64,000 nt of DNA. Origin: Aquitalea sp. LB_tupeE. Lineage in GTDB: Bacteria > Pseudomonadota > Gammaproteobacteria > Burkholderiales > Chromobacteriaceae. A model generated the notes under the pieces. It searched no databases and was not told the DNA's origin. It saw only the letters and a program-made list of their open reading frames with translations. The first letter of the stretch is position 1. Each line of letters begins with the position of its first letter. Below, piece after piece: positions 53,423-61,962 of this stretch. The stretch spans positions 89,507-153,506 of the forward strand of contig NZ_JACAXB010000007.1 in NCBI RefSeq assembly GCF_013391415.1, in the 5' to 3' direction. A program made the translations under genes and the position numbers.

Positions 53423-54166
53423 TCAGCTTTCCAGCATGTCACCGCCATAGCCCTTGTCCGCTACATTCACGCTATGTGTCAGCATGTTATCCAGCTGCAA
53501 CATGCTCAGTTGGCGTCCATAAACCCCGCCGGTATCCAAATACCAGACATTGTCGATCTGCCTGACCTTGCGCTGTGGAGTATGTCCTACGCACAGCATA
53601 TGTACGCCAACGACCGGCTTGCGCACCATGCCCTTGGCACGCAAACGGCACCAGGTGATCTGGCGCAGCAGTTTGCCGCCATCTTCTCCCCAGGGAAGGG
53701 GCAAGGCCAGTTGCTGACGCAACAGGTTCCAGTCATCCAGCGGGCAATCGGCATGCAACAAGCCGATCAGACCGTGCTCACATGCCACTTCCATCGCCAG
53801 CGGCAGGCGACTGAAAGCGGCACGGTAGGCTTGCTTGTCTTTTTCATCCAGACAGATGAACCAGCCACCGCCATTATTCAGGTAGCGCTCGCAGGCATCG
53901 GTCTGCGCCAGATCGAACTCCAGCGCCATCTGTTCGTGATTGCCCCTGACCGCATGAAACCAGGGTTTGGCCAGCCACTCCAGCACCTGGCGCGACTCAG
54001 GGCCGCGATCCACCAGGTCGCCGACGGAAAACAGCCGGTCGCGACTGCCATCAAACACCACTTGTTCCAGTAACTGACGCAATTCGGTGAAGCATCCGTG
54101 CACATCACCGACTACAAAGTCACGCCCGACCTGATTGGCGGACATGCTGGCAAACAACTCACTCAT
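53423..54166 (-). CDS. PP2A-like serine/threonine phosphatase (PphA/PrpB type)
   Basis: A 247-residue metallophosphoesterase. The motifs are FVVGDVHGCF, LFSVGDLVDRGPES and VRGNHEQM, followed by LLHADCP and VGHTP further on, giving all the ligands of the two-metal site. E. coli PphA/PphB (PrpA/PrpB) are close relatives in style, and dephosphorylate misfolding-related or other proteins. The start is ATG 54166 or 54145; neither has a strong site. Confidence 0.85.
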   Translation of the reverse strand: MSELFASMSANQVGRDFVVGDVHGCFTELRQLLEQVVFDGSRDRLFSVGDLVDRGPESRQVLEWLAKPWFHAVRGNHEQMALEFDLAQTDACERYLNNGGGWFICLDEKDKQAYRAAFSRLPLAMEVACEHGLIGLLHADCPLDDWNLLRQQLALPLPWGEDGGKLLRQITWCRLRAKGMVRKPVVGVHMLCVGHTPQRKVRQIDNVWYLDTGGVYGRQLSMLQLDNMLTHSVNVADKGYGGDMLES

Positions 54167-54253
54167 ACACAATCACATCAGTCTTAAGAGATACAGCTTT
54201 CATTATGCACATCTGCCCACGGTTCTGCGGGAAATTGTCGAGCAGCAGGCATG

Positions 54254-54281
54254 AAAAAACGGCGCAGTATCTGCGCCGTTT
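54254..54281 (-). terminator. Terminator of the LivJ-type gene
   Basis: An 11-bp perfect stem (54257-54267 with 54271-54281), with TTTTTT following on the minus strand. Confidence 0.9.
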
Positions 54282-54303
54282 CAGAGCAAAACCAGTGTGG
54301 AAA

Positions 54304-55533
54304 TTACTGGGCTGCGGATGCAGCGGCAGGAGCAGCTGCGCCACCACCGATGGTTTGCATCACTTTCCACTGACCGCCTTCAACCTTGTACACGGTGATA
54401 CCGCCGTCTTTCAGGTCACCCTTGTCGTCGTAGGTCCAGTTGGCAGAAGTCACACCGGAGTACTTGATCTTGGCCAGTACCGGCAGGTAAGCCTTCGGAT
54501 CGGTCGAGTTGGCGTCCTTCATGGCCTGGATCAGTGCGCGGGTAGCGTCATAGCCGTACGGGGAGTAAGTGGCTACGTCGGTCTTGAAACGTGCCTTGTA
54601 CTTGTCGGCATATTCCTTGCCCTTGGGCATTTGTTCCAGCGGCAGGCCAGCCAGCGAGGCGATGGAGCCTTCCGCTTCCTTGCCTGCCAGTTGCAGGAAG
54701 TTCGGGGTCTTGGTCATTTCGCCGGAAATCAGCGGTGCCTTCAGGCCCAGACGCTTCATCTGTTTGGCCATCGGAGCGGACTGGGCGTCAGCACCACCGT
54801 AGAAGATCACGTCCGGATTCACCCCCTTGATGGAGGTCAGAATGGCGGCGAAATCGGTTGCCTTGTCGTTGGTGAATTCGCGCTTGGCCACTTCACCACC
54901 AGCTGCCTTGACGGCTTTTTCGAATTCGTCAGCCAGGCCTTGGCCGTAAGCGGTGCGGTCGTCAACGATGACGATCTTCTTGGCCTTCAGGGTGTCCACC
55001 ACGAACTTGCCCATCACGCTACCTTGCTGGGTATCGGAGGTCATCGAGCGGAAGGTGTTCTTGAAGCCTTGTGCGGTAAATACCGGCGAAGTCGCCATGG
55101 CAATCATCGGGATGCCGGCGTCGGAATAGATCTTGGAGGCCGGGATGGCGCAACCGGAGTTGAAGTGACCGATGATACCGGCAACCTTGTCGTCAACCAG
55201 CTTCTGCGCCAGTTGGGTAGCGGTTTTTGGGTCGGCCTGGTCATCCTGGGCGTCCAGTTCAAAGGTCACCGGCTTACCACCGATGGTCGGCTTCTCGGCG
55301 TTGGCATCTTCAATGGCCAGGGTCACGCCGTTTTTGTATTCTTCGCCATAGTGGGCTTGTGGGCCGGTCAGCGGAGCAGCAAAGCCGATTTTCACGGTGT
55401 CGCCACCAGCAGCGGCAGCAGCCGGAGCGGATGCGCCAGCCGGAGCGGCAGCGTCGTCTTTCTTGCCACATGCAGACAGTGCCAGAGCAGCTGCGACAGC
55501 GATGGTAACGGTAGTCAGCTTGGTGAATTGCAT
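54304..55533 (-). CDS. Branched-chain amino acid-type ABC binding lipoprotein
   Basis: A 409-residue periplasmic binding protein of the LivJ/LivK type. The leader ends in lipobox LSAC (Cys22), so it is probably a lipoprotein. An alanine-rich linker follows, then VKIGFAAPLTGPQAHYGEEYKNGVTLAIEDAN, the standard LivJ start. The C-terminus is again alanine-rich. No permease or ATPase genes lie next to it, so the partner must be elsewhere. It has its own promoter and terminator and lies downstream of putA. AGAGGA precedes the start. Confidence 0.9.
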   Translation of the reverse strand: MQFTKLTTVTIAVAAALALSACGKKDDAAAPAGASAPAAAAAGGDTVKIGFAAPLTGPQAHYGEEYKNGVTLAIEDANAEKPTIGGKPVTFELDAQDDQADPKTATQLAQKLVDDKVAGIIGHFNSGCAIPASKIYSDAGIPMIAMATSPVFTAQGFKNTFRSMTSDTQQGSVMGKFVVDTLKAKKIVIVDDRTAYGQGLADEFEKAVKAAGGEVAKREFTNDKATDFAAILTSIKGVNPDVIFYGGADAQSAPMAKQMKRLGLKAPLISGEMTKTPNFLQLAGKEAEGSIASLAGLPLEQMPKGKEYADKYKARFKTDVATYSPYGYDATRALIQAMKDANSTDPKAYLPVLAKIKYSGVTSANWTYDDKGDLKDGGITVYKVEGGQWKVMQTIGGGAAAPAAASAAQ

Positions 55534-55623
55534 CTTGAATCCTCTATCTTTCGGTCTCTCCTGTCCGCTTGTGGCGGACAGATCTCATGCAGCGAGCTTG
55601 TTGTAAGTGAAAACGCTGGCGGC

Positions 55624-55652
55624 ATTATTCCAATGCCGACAGCACATGACAA
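55624..55652 (-). promoter_or_regulatory. Promoter of the LivJ-type gene
   Basis: On the minus strand TTGTCA (55647-55652), 17 bases, then AATAAT (55624-55629). The start would be about 84 bases before the ATG. Confidence 0.65.
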
Positions 55653-55657
55653 GTAGC

Positions 55658-55676
55658 GTGACAAAGATATCGTCAC
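55658..55676. promoter_or_regulatory. Inverted repeat upstream of the LivJ-type promoter
   Basis: GTGAC-N9-GTCAC lies just upstream of the -35, a suitable place for an activator. Its regulator is unknown. Confidence 0.45.
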
Positions 55677-55677
55677 A

Positions 55678-55733
55678 CAGCCCCGGTTTGTGACCATTCC
55701 CGCCAACAGGCGGGTTTGCCCGGGCCGGGGCTG
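55678..55733 (-). terminator. Nested hairpin after putA
   Basis: An outer nine-base stem (55678-55686 with 55725-55733) encloses CCCGCC-AACA-GGCGGG (55699-55714). It lies eight bases after the putA stop. It has no long T-run. Confidence 0.5.
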
Positions 55734-55740
55734 GCTGACA

Positions 55741-58700
55741 TCAGTCGCCGATACTCATCAGGCTGGCATTACCACCTGCTGCCGTGGTGTTGACGCTGAC
55801 AGCACGCTCCACCACCAGTCGATGCAGGTTGTAGCCATCTTTGCCGGCCAGAATCAGCGGAATCAGCGCGCCGTCACGTTGCGCCAGTTGCTGGCGTACG
55901 CGGGCTGCGCCTTCCCCTTCATACAGCACGGCATCCAGCGAGGCAGTCAGCACGTCTTGCGTCAGCTCGACATGGCTGCCCAAGGTGCTGGCCAACTGGC
56001 GATTGGCCGGCGAATCCGCCAGCACTGCCACATTGCCGGTAGCCAGTACGGCCACCAGTTGTTCGGCCAGCGTTGCTCCACTGCTGGCCACGCACCCTAC
56101 CTTGCCGCGCGGGGCAAAGCAGAGCGTGTTCTTTTCGCCGGTCGGTCCCGGCAGGCTGACTTGATGGGTCAGCGGCGAGGCACGGCCTGCCGCATCAATG
56201 CGGGCGTTCAGGCCACTCACGCCCATGCTGCCCGCTACCGCAGCCAGCTTGGACAGACCGGACAGATTGGCGGCCACCGGCTGCAAGGCCAGCTTGGGTG
56301 CCCAGGCAGCACGCGTCAGACGGTACAGATAGAACGGGCCGCCGGCTTTGGGGCCGGTACCGGACTTGCCTTCACCGCCAAAGGGCTGCACGCCCACCAC
56401 CGCACCCACGATATTGCGGTTGACGTAGACATTACCCACTTTGATCTTGTCGACAATATTGTTGATGGTTTCGTCGATGCGACTGTGAATGCCGTGGGTC
56501 AGGCCATAACCGGTGCTGTTGATTTCGGCCACCACTTTGTCCAGCTGGCTGGCTTCAAAGCGCAGCACATGCAGTACCGGGCCGAATACTTCGCGGGTGA
56601 GGTCGGAAAGGTTGTCGATTTCAAACAGCGTCGGCGGAACAAAGGTGCCTTGCTGGCATTGTTCCGTCAGCGGAGTCTGGTAGAACCAGCGCGCACGCTG
56701 CTTCATCTTGTCGATATGTGCCAGCAGGCCAGCCTGGGCTTCGGCATCGATCACAGGGCCGACATCGGTACTCAGCTTGGCCGGATTGCCCACGGTCAGT
56801 TCGGCCATGGCGCCCTTGATCATGGCAATCACCTTGTCGGCGATATCGCTTTGCAGGTAGAGCACACGCAAGGCAGAGCAACGCTGACCAGCCGAATCGA
56901 AGGCCGAGCTCAGTACATCAGTCACCACCTGCTCCGGCAGGGCCGAGCTGTCCACGATCATGGCGTTCTGACCACCGGTTTCGGCCACCAGCACCACGTC
57001 CTCGCCACGCTTGGCCAGGGTGCGGTTGATGATTTGTGCCACTTCGGTGGAGCCAGTGAAAATGACGCCCTGGATGCGCGGATCGCTGGTCAGCGCAGCG
57101 CCGACGATTTCGCCACGGCCCGGCAGCAGTTGCAGTACATCACGCGGTACGCCGGCTTCGTGCAGCAGACGCACGGCATAGGCGGCAATCAGGTTGGTCT
57201 GCTCGGCCGGTTTGGCCAGCACCGGGTTACCGGCGGCCAGCGAGGCAGTGACTTCGCCAATAAAGATGGCCAACGGAAAGTTCCACGGGCTGATGCATAC
57301 CACCGGGCCCAGCGGCTGGTGGGTGGCATTGTCGAAATTGGCGACGATCTGCGCGGCATAGTAGCGGCAGAAGTCCACCGCCTCACGCACTTCGGCAATG
57401 GCATTGCTCAGGGTCTTGCCGGCTTCGCGCACGGCCAGGCCCATCAGTGCCGGCATGTGGTCTTCCATCAGGTCGGCCATGCGGTTCAGGCAAGCGGCAC
57501 GGTCTGCCACCGGGGTATTGGCCCAGCGTGCAGCGGCAGCTTCGGCCAGTTGCAAGGCGCGTTCCACATGTTCCGGCGTGGCTTCAATCACTTCACCGAC
57601 AATGTCGGCATGGTCGGCCGGGTTACGTACCGGCAGCTTGTCGCCTTCGCTGATATCGGCATCGCCCAGCAGCGGGCTGGCCAGCCACTGCTGCTGTTCC
57701 GAACCTTGCAGGCCAATTTGCAGCGCGGCCAATACATGCTCGCTGGACAGGTCCAGGCCTTTGGAATTCAGCCGCTCGCTACCGTACAAGGAAACCGGCA
57801 GGGCAATCTTGTGATGCGGCTGACCGGCATGGCTGGCCGCTTCTGCCACCTGGTCGGTCACCAGTTCGTCGATGGACACGTTTTCGTCCACGATGCGGTT
57901 GACGAAAGAGCTGTTGGCACCGTTTTCCAGCAGGCGGCGCACCAGATAAGCCAGCAGGGTTTCGTGCGAACCCACCGGCGCGTAAATACGGCAAGCCTTG
58001 CCCAGATTGTCCTTGCCCACTACCTGGTCGTACAGGGTTTCACCCATGCCGTGCAGGCACTGGAATTCGTAATCCAGGCCCTGACCCAGTTGATAAATGG
58101 CGGACAGGCTGTAAGCATTGTGAGTGGCAAACTGCGGGTAGATGGCATCCTGCGCCGCCAGCAGGCGCTTGGCACATGCCAGATAGGAAATATCGGTATA
58201 CACCTTGCGGGTATACACCGGGTAGCCCGGCAGGCCATCCACCTGGGCGCGCTTGATTTCGGCATCCCAGTAGGCGCCCTTCACCAGGCGCACCATGAAA
58301 CGGTGACCGGAGCGGCGTGCCAGATCAACCAGATAATCAATAATGAAGGGGCAGCGTTTCTGGTAGGCCTGTACCACCAGGCCGATACCATTCCAGCCAG
58401 CCAGCTCCTTGTCGAAAGCCAGCTGTTCCAGCAGGTCCAGCGACAGCTCCATGCGGTCGGCTTCTTCGGCATCGATATTCAGGCCGATATTGTATTGCTT
58501 GGCCAGAACCAGTAGTTCCTTCAGGCGGGCATACAGCTCGGTCATCACGCGTTCACGCTTGGCGCGGCTGTAACGCGGGTGAATGGCGGACAGTTTTACC
58601 GAAATACCCGGGCCATCGTAAATGCCACGCCCGGCGGATTCCTTGCCGATGGCGTGGATCGCCATCACATAGTCTTTCATATAACGCTGGGCATCATCCT

Positions 58701-59337
58701 CGGTCATGGCGGCTTCACCCAGCATGTCGTAGGAGAAGCGATAGCCGCGTGCTTCGCGCTCGCGACCGTTTTCCAGTGCCTGTTCGATGGTCTCACCAGT
58801 GACGAACTGCTTGCCCAGCATGCGCATGGACATGTCCACGCCTTTGCGGATCAGCGGCTCGCCGCCTTTGGCGATCAGACGGGTCATGGCCGCCGACAAG
58901 CCTTGCTCGCTATGCGAGGAAACCAGCTTGCCGGTCACCACCAGGCCCCATGCTGCGGCGTTGACGAACAAGGAGGAACTGTTACCCAGGTGGGCTTTCC
59001 AGTCGCCACGGGAAATCTTGTCGCGGATCAGCTTGTCGGCGGTTTCCTTGTCTGGAATACGCAGCAAGGCCTCAGCCAGACACATCAGGGCAATACCCTC
59101 AGCGCTGTCCAGCGAAAACTCATGCATCAGGGCATCCACCCCGCTGGAGCGCGTACGCTCATGCCGCACCTGGCTGACCAGGCGACGCGCCAGATCCTGC
59201 GTGGCGGTCACCTGCGCCGGCTGCAAGGCCGCTTGCGGCAGCAAAGCTTGTACACATTCCTGTTCATCGCGACGGTATGCGGATGTAATGGCATCGCGCA
59301 AGGCGCTCTGGTTTAGGGCAAACACCTCGAATTGCAT
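55741..59337 (-). CDS. putA: Bifunctional proline dehydrogenase / glutamate semialdehyde dehydrogenase, without DNA-binding domain
   Basis: PutA (1198 aa) oxidises proline to glutamate. The chain starts with the helical arm (residues about 1-130), followed by the proline dehydrogenase barrel (GISVKLSAIHPRYSRAKRERV, LNIDAEEADRMELSLDLLE, FMVRLVKGAYWDAEIK), the aldehyde dehydrogenase region (ISPWNFPLAIFIGEVTASLAAGN; catalytic cysteine in FDSAGQRCSALR) and a C-terminal domain ending AAGGNASLMSIGD. There is no N-terminal ribbon-helix-helix, so it cannot repress its own gene as E. coli PutA does. This fits the type B arrangement. The regulator must be separate. Confidence 0.95.
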   Translation of the reverse strand: MQFEVFALNQSALRDAITSAYRRDEQECVQALLPQAALQPAQVTATQDLARRLVSQVRHERTRSSGVDALMHEFSLDSAEGIALMCLAEALLRIPDKETADKLIRDKISRGDWKAHLGNSSSLFVNAAAWGLVVTGKLVSSHSEQGLSAAMTRLIAKGGEPLIRKGVDMSMRMLGKQFVTGETIEQALENGREREARGYRFSYDMLGEAAMTEDDAQRYMKDYVMAIHAIGKESAGRGIYDGPGISVKLSAIHPRYSRAKRERVMTELYARLKELLVLAKQYNIGLNIDAEEADRMELSLDLLEQLAFDKELAGWNGIGLVVQAYQKRCPFIIDYLVDLARRSGHRFMVRLVKGAYWDAEIKRAQVDGLPGYPVYTRKVYTDISYLACAKRLLAAQDAIYPQFATHNAYSLSAIYQLGQGLDYEFQCLHGMGETLYDQVVGKDNLGKACRIYAPVGSHETLLAYLVRRLLENGANSSFVNRIVDENVSIDELVTDQVAEAASHAGQPHHKIALPVSLYGSERLNSKGLDLSSEHVLAALQIGLQGSEQQQWLASPLLGDADISEGDKLPVRNPADHADIVGEVIEATPEHVERALQLAEAAAARWANTPVADRAACLNRMADLMEDHMPALMGLAVREAGKTLSNAIAEVREAVDFCRYYAAQIVANFDNATHQPLGPVVCISPWNFPLAIFIGEVTASLAAGNPVLAKPAEQTNLIAAYAVRLLHEAGVPRDVLQLLPGRGEIVGAALTSDPRIQGVIFTGSTEVAQIINRTLAKRGEDVVLVAETGGQNAMIVDSSALPEQVVTDVLSSAFDSAGQRCSALRVLYLQSDIADKVIAMIKGAMAELTVGNPAKLSTDVGPVIDAEAQAGLLAHIDKMKQRARWFYQTPLTEQCQQGTFVPPTLFEIDNLSDLTREVFGPVLHVLRFEASQLDKVVAEINSTGYGLTHGIHSRIDETINNIVDKIKVGNVYVNRNIVGAVVGVQPFGGEGKSGTGPKAGGPFYLYRLTRAAWAPKLALQPVAANLSGLSKLAAVAGSMGVSGLNARIDAAGRASPLTHQVSLPGPTGEKNTLCFAPRGKVGCVASSGATLAEQLVAVLATGNVAVLADSPANRQLASTLGSHVELTQDVLTASLDAVLYEGEGAARVRQQLAQRDGALIPLILAGKDGYNLHRLVVERAVSVNTTAAGGNASLMSIGD

Positions 59338-59390
59338 GGAAAACTCCCGATTTTGTTCGCAGCCCGGTTTATACCGGTTAAGATTTGCCT

Positions 59391-59402
59391 ATTGTATACA
59401 AT
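59391..59402. promoter_or_regulatory. Palindrome upstream of putA
   Basis: ATTGTATACAAT is a perfect 12-bp palindrome, 54 bases before the putA start, with the GT-N2-AC core typical of GntR (FadR-type) operators. It may also supply the -10 of putA. Confidence 0.5.
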
Positions 59403-59626
59403 TGCATTTTTCTTTGTTCGACAATATAAAATATTCTTGTCATCAGACACTGTATGGACGGCAACAGATCAAGGCAAATCAAGCGACTTGTCCTATTATT
59501 TGCGGCATCCGCCCTAGCCTTTGCTGTTGCATTACCACAACGTTACCGCTTGCGAGCCAGACCACCGCTGATACCCGGCCTTCGCAGGCAGGCCAATCCA
59601 CTTTGTAGTCAATGACAGGACTTGCC

Positions 59627-59980
59627 GTGCAGAATATTTTGCTCATTGTGAATGCCAGCCCCTATGGCAGCGAACGCTGCTTGAGTGGATTGCGTTTGAC
59701 ACTGGCTCTGGCGAGCCATGGCCAACCCAGTCGTATCAAGCTGTTTCTGCTGTCAGATGCGGTCAGCACCGCGCAAAACGGTCAGGGCAATGCCAGCGGA
59801 CCAAGTCTGGCAGACATGCTGACCGAGGCCATGGCGCATGGTGTCAGCGTTCATGTTTGCCGCACCTGCGCTGACGCACGCGGACTGGATCAAACGCGTC
59901 TGCTTCCCGGAGTGAAAATAGCCACCATGCCGGAATTGGCCGACTGGACACTGGAGGCGGACAAAGTCGTGAGTTTCTGA
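59627..59980 (+). CDS. DsrE/DsrF-like protein
   Basis: A 117-residue protein of the DsrE (YchN-like) fold. NILLIVNASPYGSERCLSGLRLTLALA at the N-terminus and IKLFLLSDAV follow the family pattern. There are two further cysteines in VHVCRTCADARG and none in a clear sulfur-relay position that I can verify, so a role in sulfur transfer is open. GTG 59627 is preferred because AGGA precedes it at good spacing; ATG 59612 is also in frame. Divergent from putA and convergent with the BON gene. Confidence 0.75.
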   Translation: MQNILLIVNASPYGSERCLSGLRLTLALASHGQPSRIKLFLLSDAVSTAQNGQGNASGPSLADMLTEAMAHGVSVHVCRTCADARGLDQTRLLPGVKIATMPELADWTLEADKVVSF

Positions 59981-59982
59981 AT

Positions 59983-60017
59983 AAAAAAAGGCCTGCCTCT
60001 CGGGGGGAAGGCAGGCC
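59983..60017 (-). terminator. Terminator of the BON gene
   Basis: GGCCTGCC (59990-59997) pairs with 60010-60017, and TTTTTTT follows on the minus strand. Confidence 0.9.
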
Positions 60018-60047
60018 AAAGGGCAGTTCACATCAAGCAACAAGAAA

Positions 60048-60380
60048 TTAAATGGGACGTATCAACATTTCCGAACGAACCTCGCGCACCCCGGGCACAT
60101 TGGCAGCGACCTCAAGCAAATGCCGCACGGTATCGCGACTGGGACTAGTGCCTTTCAGCCTCACCATGCCAGCCTTTACCGAAGGCTGTACGACCGAACC
60201 CGAGCCATCGGCTAGCGGTTTCAATACTTCATTCAGCTCCCAGGCTATTTTCTCGTCATCAGACACATGAGAAACAGCAACATGTTCAGCAATCGGGTCC
60301 ATCAGCAGGCTGTCTGTTGCCATCGCCGCCTGCAGCGGAAGCAATAATAAAAATATCCATGCGGAAGGTTTCATTTTCAT
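60048..60380 (-). CDS. BON-domain periplasmic protein under probable sigma-54/GlrR control
   Basis: A small secreted protein (110 aa) with a signal peptide (MKMKPSAWIFLLLLPLQAAMA) and one BON domain (about residues 40-110, with LKGTSPSRDTVRHLLEVAANVPGVREVRSEM). BON domains are found in envelope proteins such as OsmY and are thought to bind membranes or lipids. ATG 60380 has GAGGTG before it; the frame is open to 60404. A sigma-54-type promoter, near-match IHF site and two GlrR-type sites lie upstream, next to glrR itself. Envelope stress is therefore the likely context. Confidence 0.85.
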   Translation of the reverse strand: MKMKPSAWIFLLLLPLQAAMATDSLLMDPIAEHVAVSHVSDDEKIAWELNEVLKPLADGSGSVVQPSVKAGMVRLKGTSPSRDTVRHLLEVAANVPGVREVRSEMLIRPI

Positions 60381-60416
60381 CGCACACCTCGGTACAAGAA
60401 GCACTCGACTTACTAT

Positions 60417-60432
60417 TGCAAAAGCCGTACCA
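60417..60432 (-). promoter_or_regulatory. Sigma-54 promoter of the BON gene
   Basis: On the minus strand TGGTACGGCTTTTGCA: GG and GC are separated by exactly ten bases, and 15 of 16 match the TGGCACG-N4-TTGCA pattern at fixed positions except C to T. Transcription would begin near 60406, about 26 bases before the ATG. Confidence 0.8.
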
Positions 60433-60451
60433 ACTTAAAATATTCCATTAA

Positions 60452-60464
60452 ATTCAAAAGCTTA
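60452..60464. promoter_or_regulatory. Possible IHF site
   Basis: ATTCAAAAGCTTA matches WATCAA-N4-TTR with one mismatch and lies between the sigma-54 promoter and the activator sites, where IHF bends DNA at such promoters. Confidence 0.4.
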
Positions 60465-60506
60465 GATAAATATCGCTTTAGATAAGCCAGTGTATTTGGC
60501 TGATTT

Positions 60507-60524
60507 TGTCGCCCATCAGCGACA
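60507..60524. promoter_or_regulatory. GlrR-type site 1
   Basis: TGTC-N10-GACA, exact. Its centre is about 109 bases upstream of the inferred start. Confidence 0.75.
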
Positions 60525-60563
60525 CCCCCTCAAAGCAAAACAATACAAGTTATTGATTTAAAT

Positions 60564-60598
60564 AGAAAAACCCCTGTCGCCAATTGGCGACAGGGGTT
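60564..60598 (-). terminator. glrR terminator (30-bp perfect palindrome)
   Basis: 60569-60598 is a perfect palindrome, and TTTTT follows on the minus strand, ending the glrK-qseG-glrR transcript. It contains GlrR-type site 2. Confidence 0.9.
60575..60592. promoter_or_regulatory. GlrR-type site 2, inside the glrR terminator
   Basis: A second exact TGTC-N10-GACA, 68 bases from site 1 and centred about 177 bases upstream of the inferred start of the BON gene. Confidence 0.7.
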
Positions 60599-60615
60599 CG
60601 CAGTCCGGGAGGGGT

Positions 60616-61962
60616 TTAAAAATCCTTGAAGGCAGAAGCCACCAGATCATGCTTTTGCAGCAAGCGGTAAAACTCGGTGCGGTTGCGATCCGCAATACGC
60701 GCCGCCACGCTGGCATTGCCCGCCGTCACCCTCAACAATTTCTCCAGATACTCGCGCTCAAACTGACGACGCGCCTCGGCCAGCGTAGGAATGCTGGCCA
60801 TGCCGTCCGATACGGCTTTTTGTACCAGGCTCAACGGAATCAGGCCTGCCGTGCTCAATACGCAACATTGCTCAACGGCATTGGCCAACTGGCGGATATT
60901 GCCAGACCAACGCAGGCTACACAGATATTCCATGGCATCCGGTGCGAATCCGGCTACATCCTTGCCATAACGTTCGCACAGCTGGCTCAGGAAATGCTGC
61001 GCCAACAGTGGAATATCCTCCCGTCGCTCACTCAGGGCGGGCAACTGCAGGGTAAGAACATTCAGCCGGTAAAACAGGTCTTCACGAAACAGACCGTCGC
61101 TGATCAGTAACTCCAGGTCACGGTGGGTCGCAGAAATCAGCCTTACATCTACCGCAGTTGGCTTACTGGCCCCCAAAGGCCGCACTTCGCGCTCCTGCAG
61201 AACGCGTAATAGCTTGACCTGCAGGGCAAGCGGCATATCCCCGATTTCATCCAGAAACAGGGTTCCACCATCGGCCTGGGCAATCAGCCCCTGATGGCGC
61301 GCTGCCGCCCCGGTAAAAGCACCCTTTTCATGACCGAACAACTCACTCTCCAGCAAGTTATCCGGAATGGCCGCGCAATTGACCGCGATAAACGGCTTGT
61401 CTGCGCGTGGACTGGCACGATGCAATGCTCGGGCCAACACCTCCTTGCCGGTACCACTTTCACCGCGAATCAACACACTGGCATCCGTAACTGCGACCAG
61501 ACGCGCCTCTGCAAGCAGTTCATCCATCAAAGGACTACAACTCACCACCTCGGCGCGCCAGGCATCCTGGTCATCATGCGACAAGGCAGGTGCAGACAAC
61601 TGCAGCGCCTGCGAAACCTTGCTCAGCAAGGCCGCACTGTCAAATGGCTTCACCAGATAACCGAATACACCGCGACTTACCGCCTCCACCGCGTCGGGCA
61701 CTGTGCCATGAGCAGTCAGAATGATCACCGGCAAAGACGGATAACTCCGTTTCACCTGCTCGAACAAGGCCATGCCATCCATTCCTGGCAAGCGCCAATC
61801 CGTCAGCAACACATCTGCTCTGCGCACAGCGAGAGCACTCAGGGCGGCCTCGGCCGAAGCCGCCTTGTCCACCAGATAACCTGCTGCCTCCAGACGCAAG
61901 CCCAGCAGGTGCAGCAAGTCCGCATCATCATCCACCAACAGAACACGCCCGGCATGCATCAT
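60616..61962 (-). CDS. glrR: Sigma-54-dependent response regulator
   Basis: A GlrR (QseF)-type enhancer-binding protein (448 aa): receiver (1-120, phosphoacceptor Asp55), AAA+ domain (about 140-370, Walker A GESGTGKE, GAFTGA loop KGAFTGAAAR) and a Fis-type helix-turn-helix at the C-terminus (GNASVAARIADRNRTEFYRLLQKH). Similarity to E. coli GlrR runs the full length, including the ending. GlrR binds TGTC-N10-GACA, and two such sites lie just downstream. The gene overlaps qseG by four bases. Confidence 0.93.
   Translation of the reverse strand: MMHAGRVLLVDDDADLLHLLGLRLEAAGYLVDKAASAEAALSALAVRRADVLLTDWRLPGMDGMALFEQVKRSYPSLPVIILTAHGTVPDAVEAVSRGVFGYLVKPFDSAALLSKVSQALQLSAPALSHDDQDAWRAEVVSCSPLMDELLAEARLVAVTDASVLIRGESGTGKEVLARALHRASPRADKPFIAVNCAAIPDNLLESELFGHEKGAFTGAAARHQGLIAQADGGTLFLDEIGDMPLALQVKLLRVLQEREVRPLGASKPTAVDVRLISATHRDLELLISDGLFREDLFYRLNVLTLQLPALSERREDIPLLAQHFLSQLCERYGKDVAGFAPDAMEYLCSLRWSGNIRQLANAVEQCCVLSTAGLIPLSLVQKAVSDGMASIPTLAEARRQFEREYLEKLLRVTAGNASVAARIADRNRTEFYRLLQKHDLVASAFKDF

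Noticed and set aside
55690..58515. A very long open frame (941 codons) on the plus strand opposite putA
   Set aside because: It is a mirror of a high-GC gene: histidine- and glutamine-rich composition, no family motifs and no ribosome site, while the minus strand encodes an unmistakable PutA.
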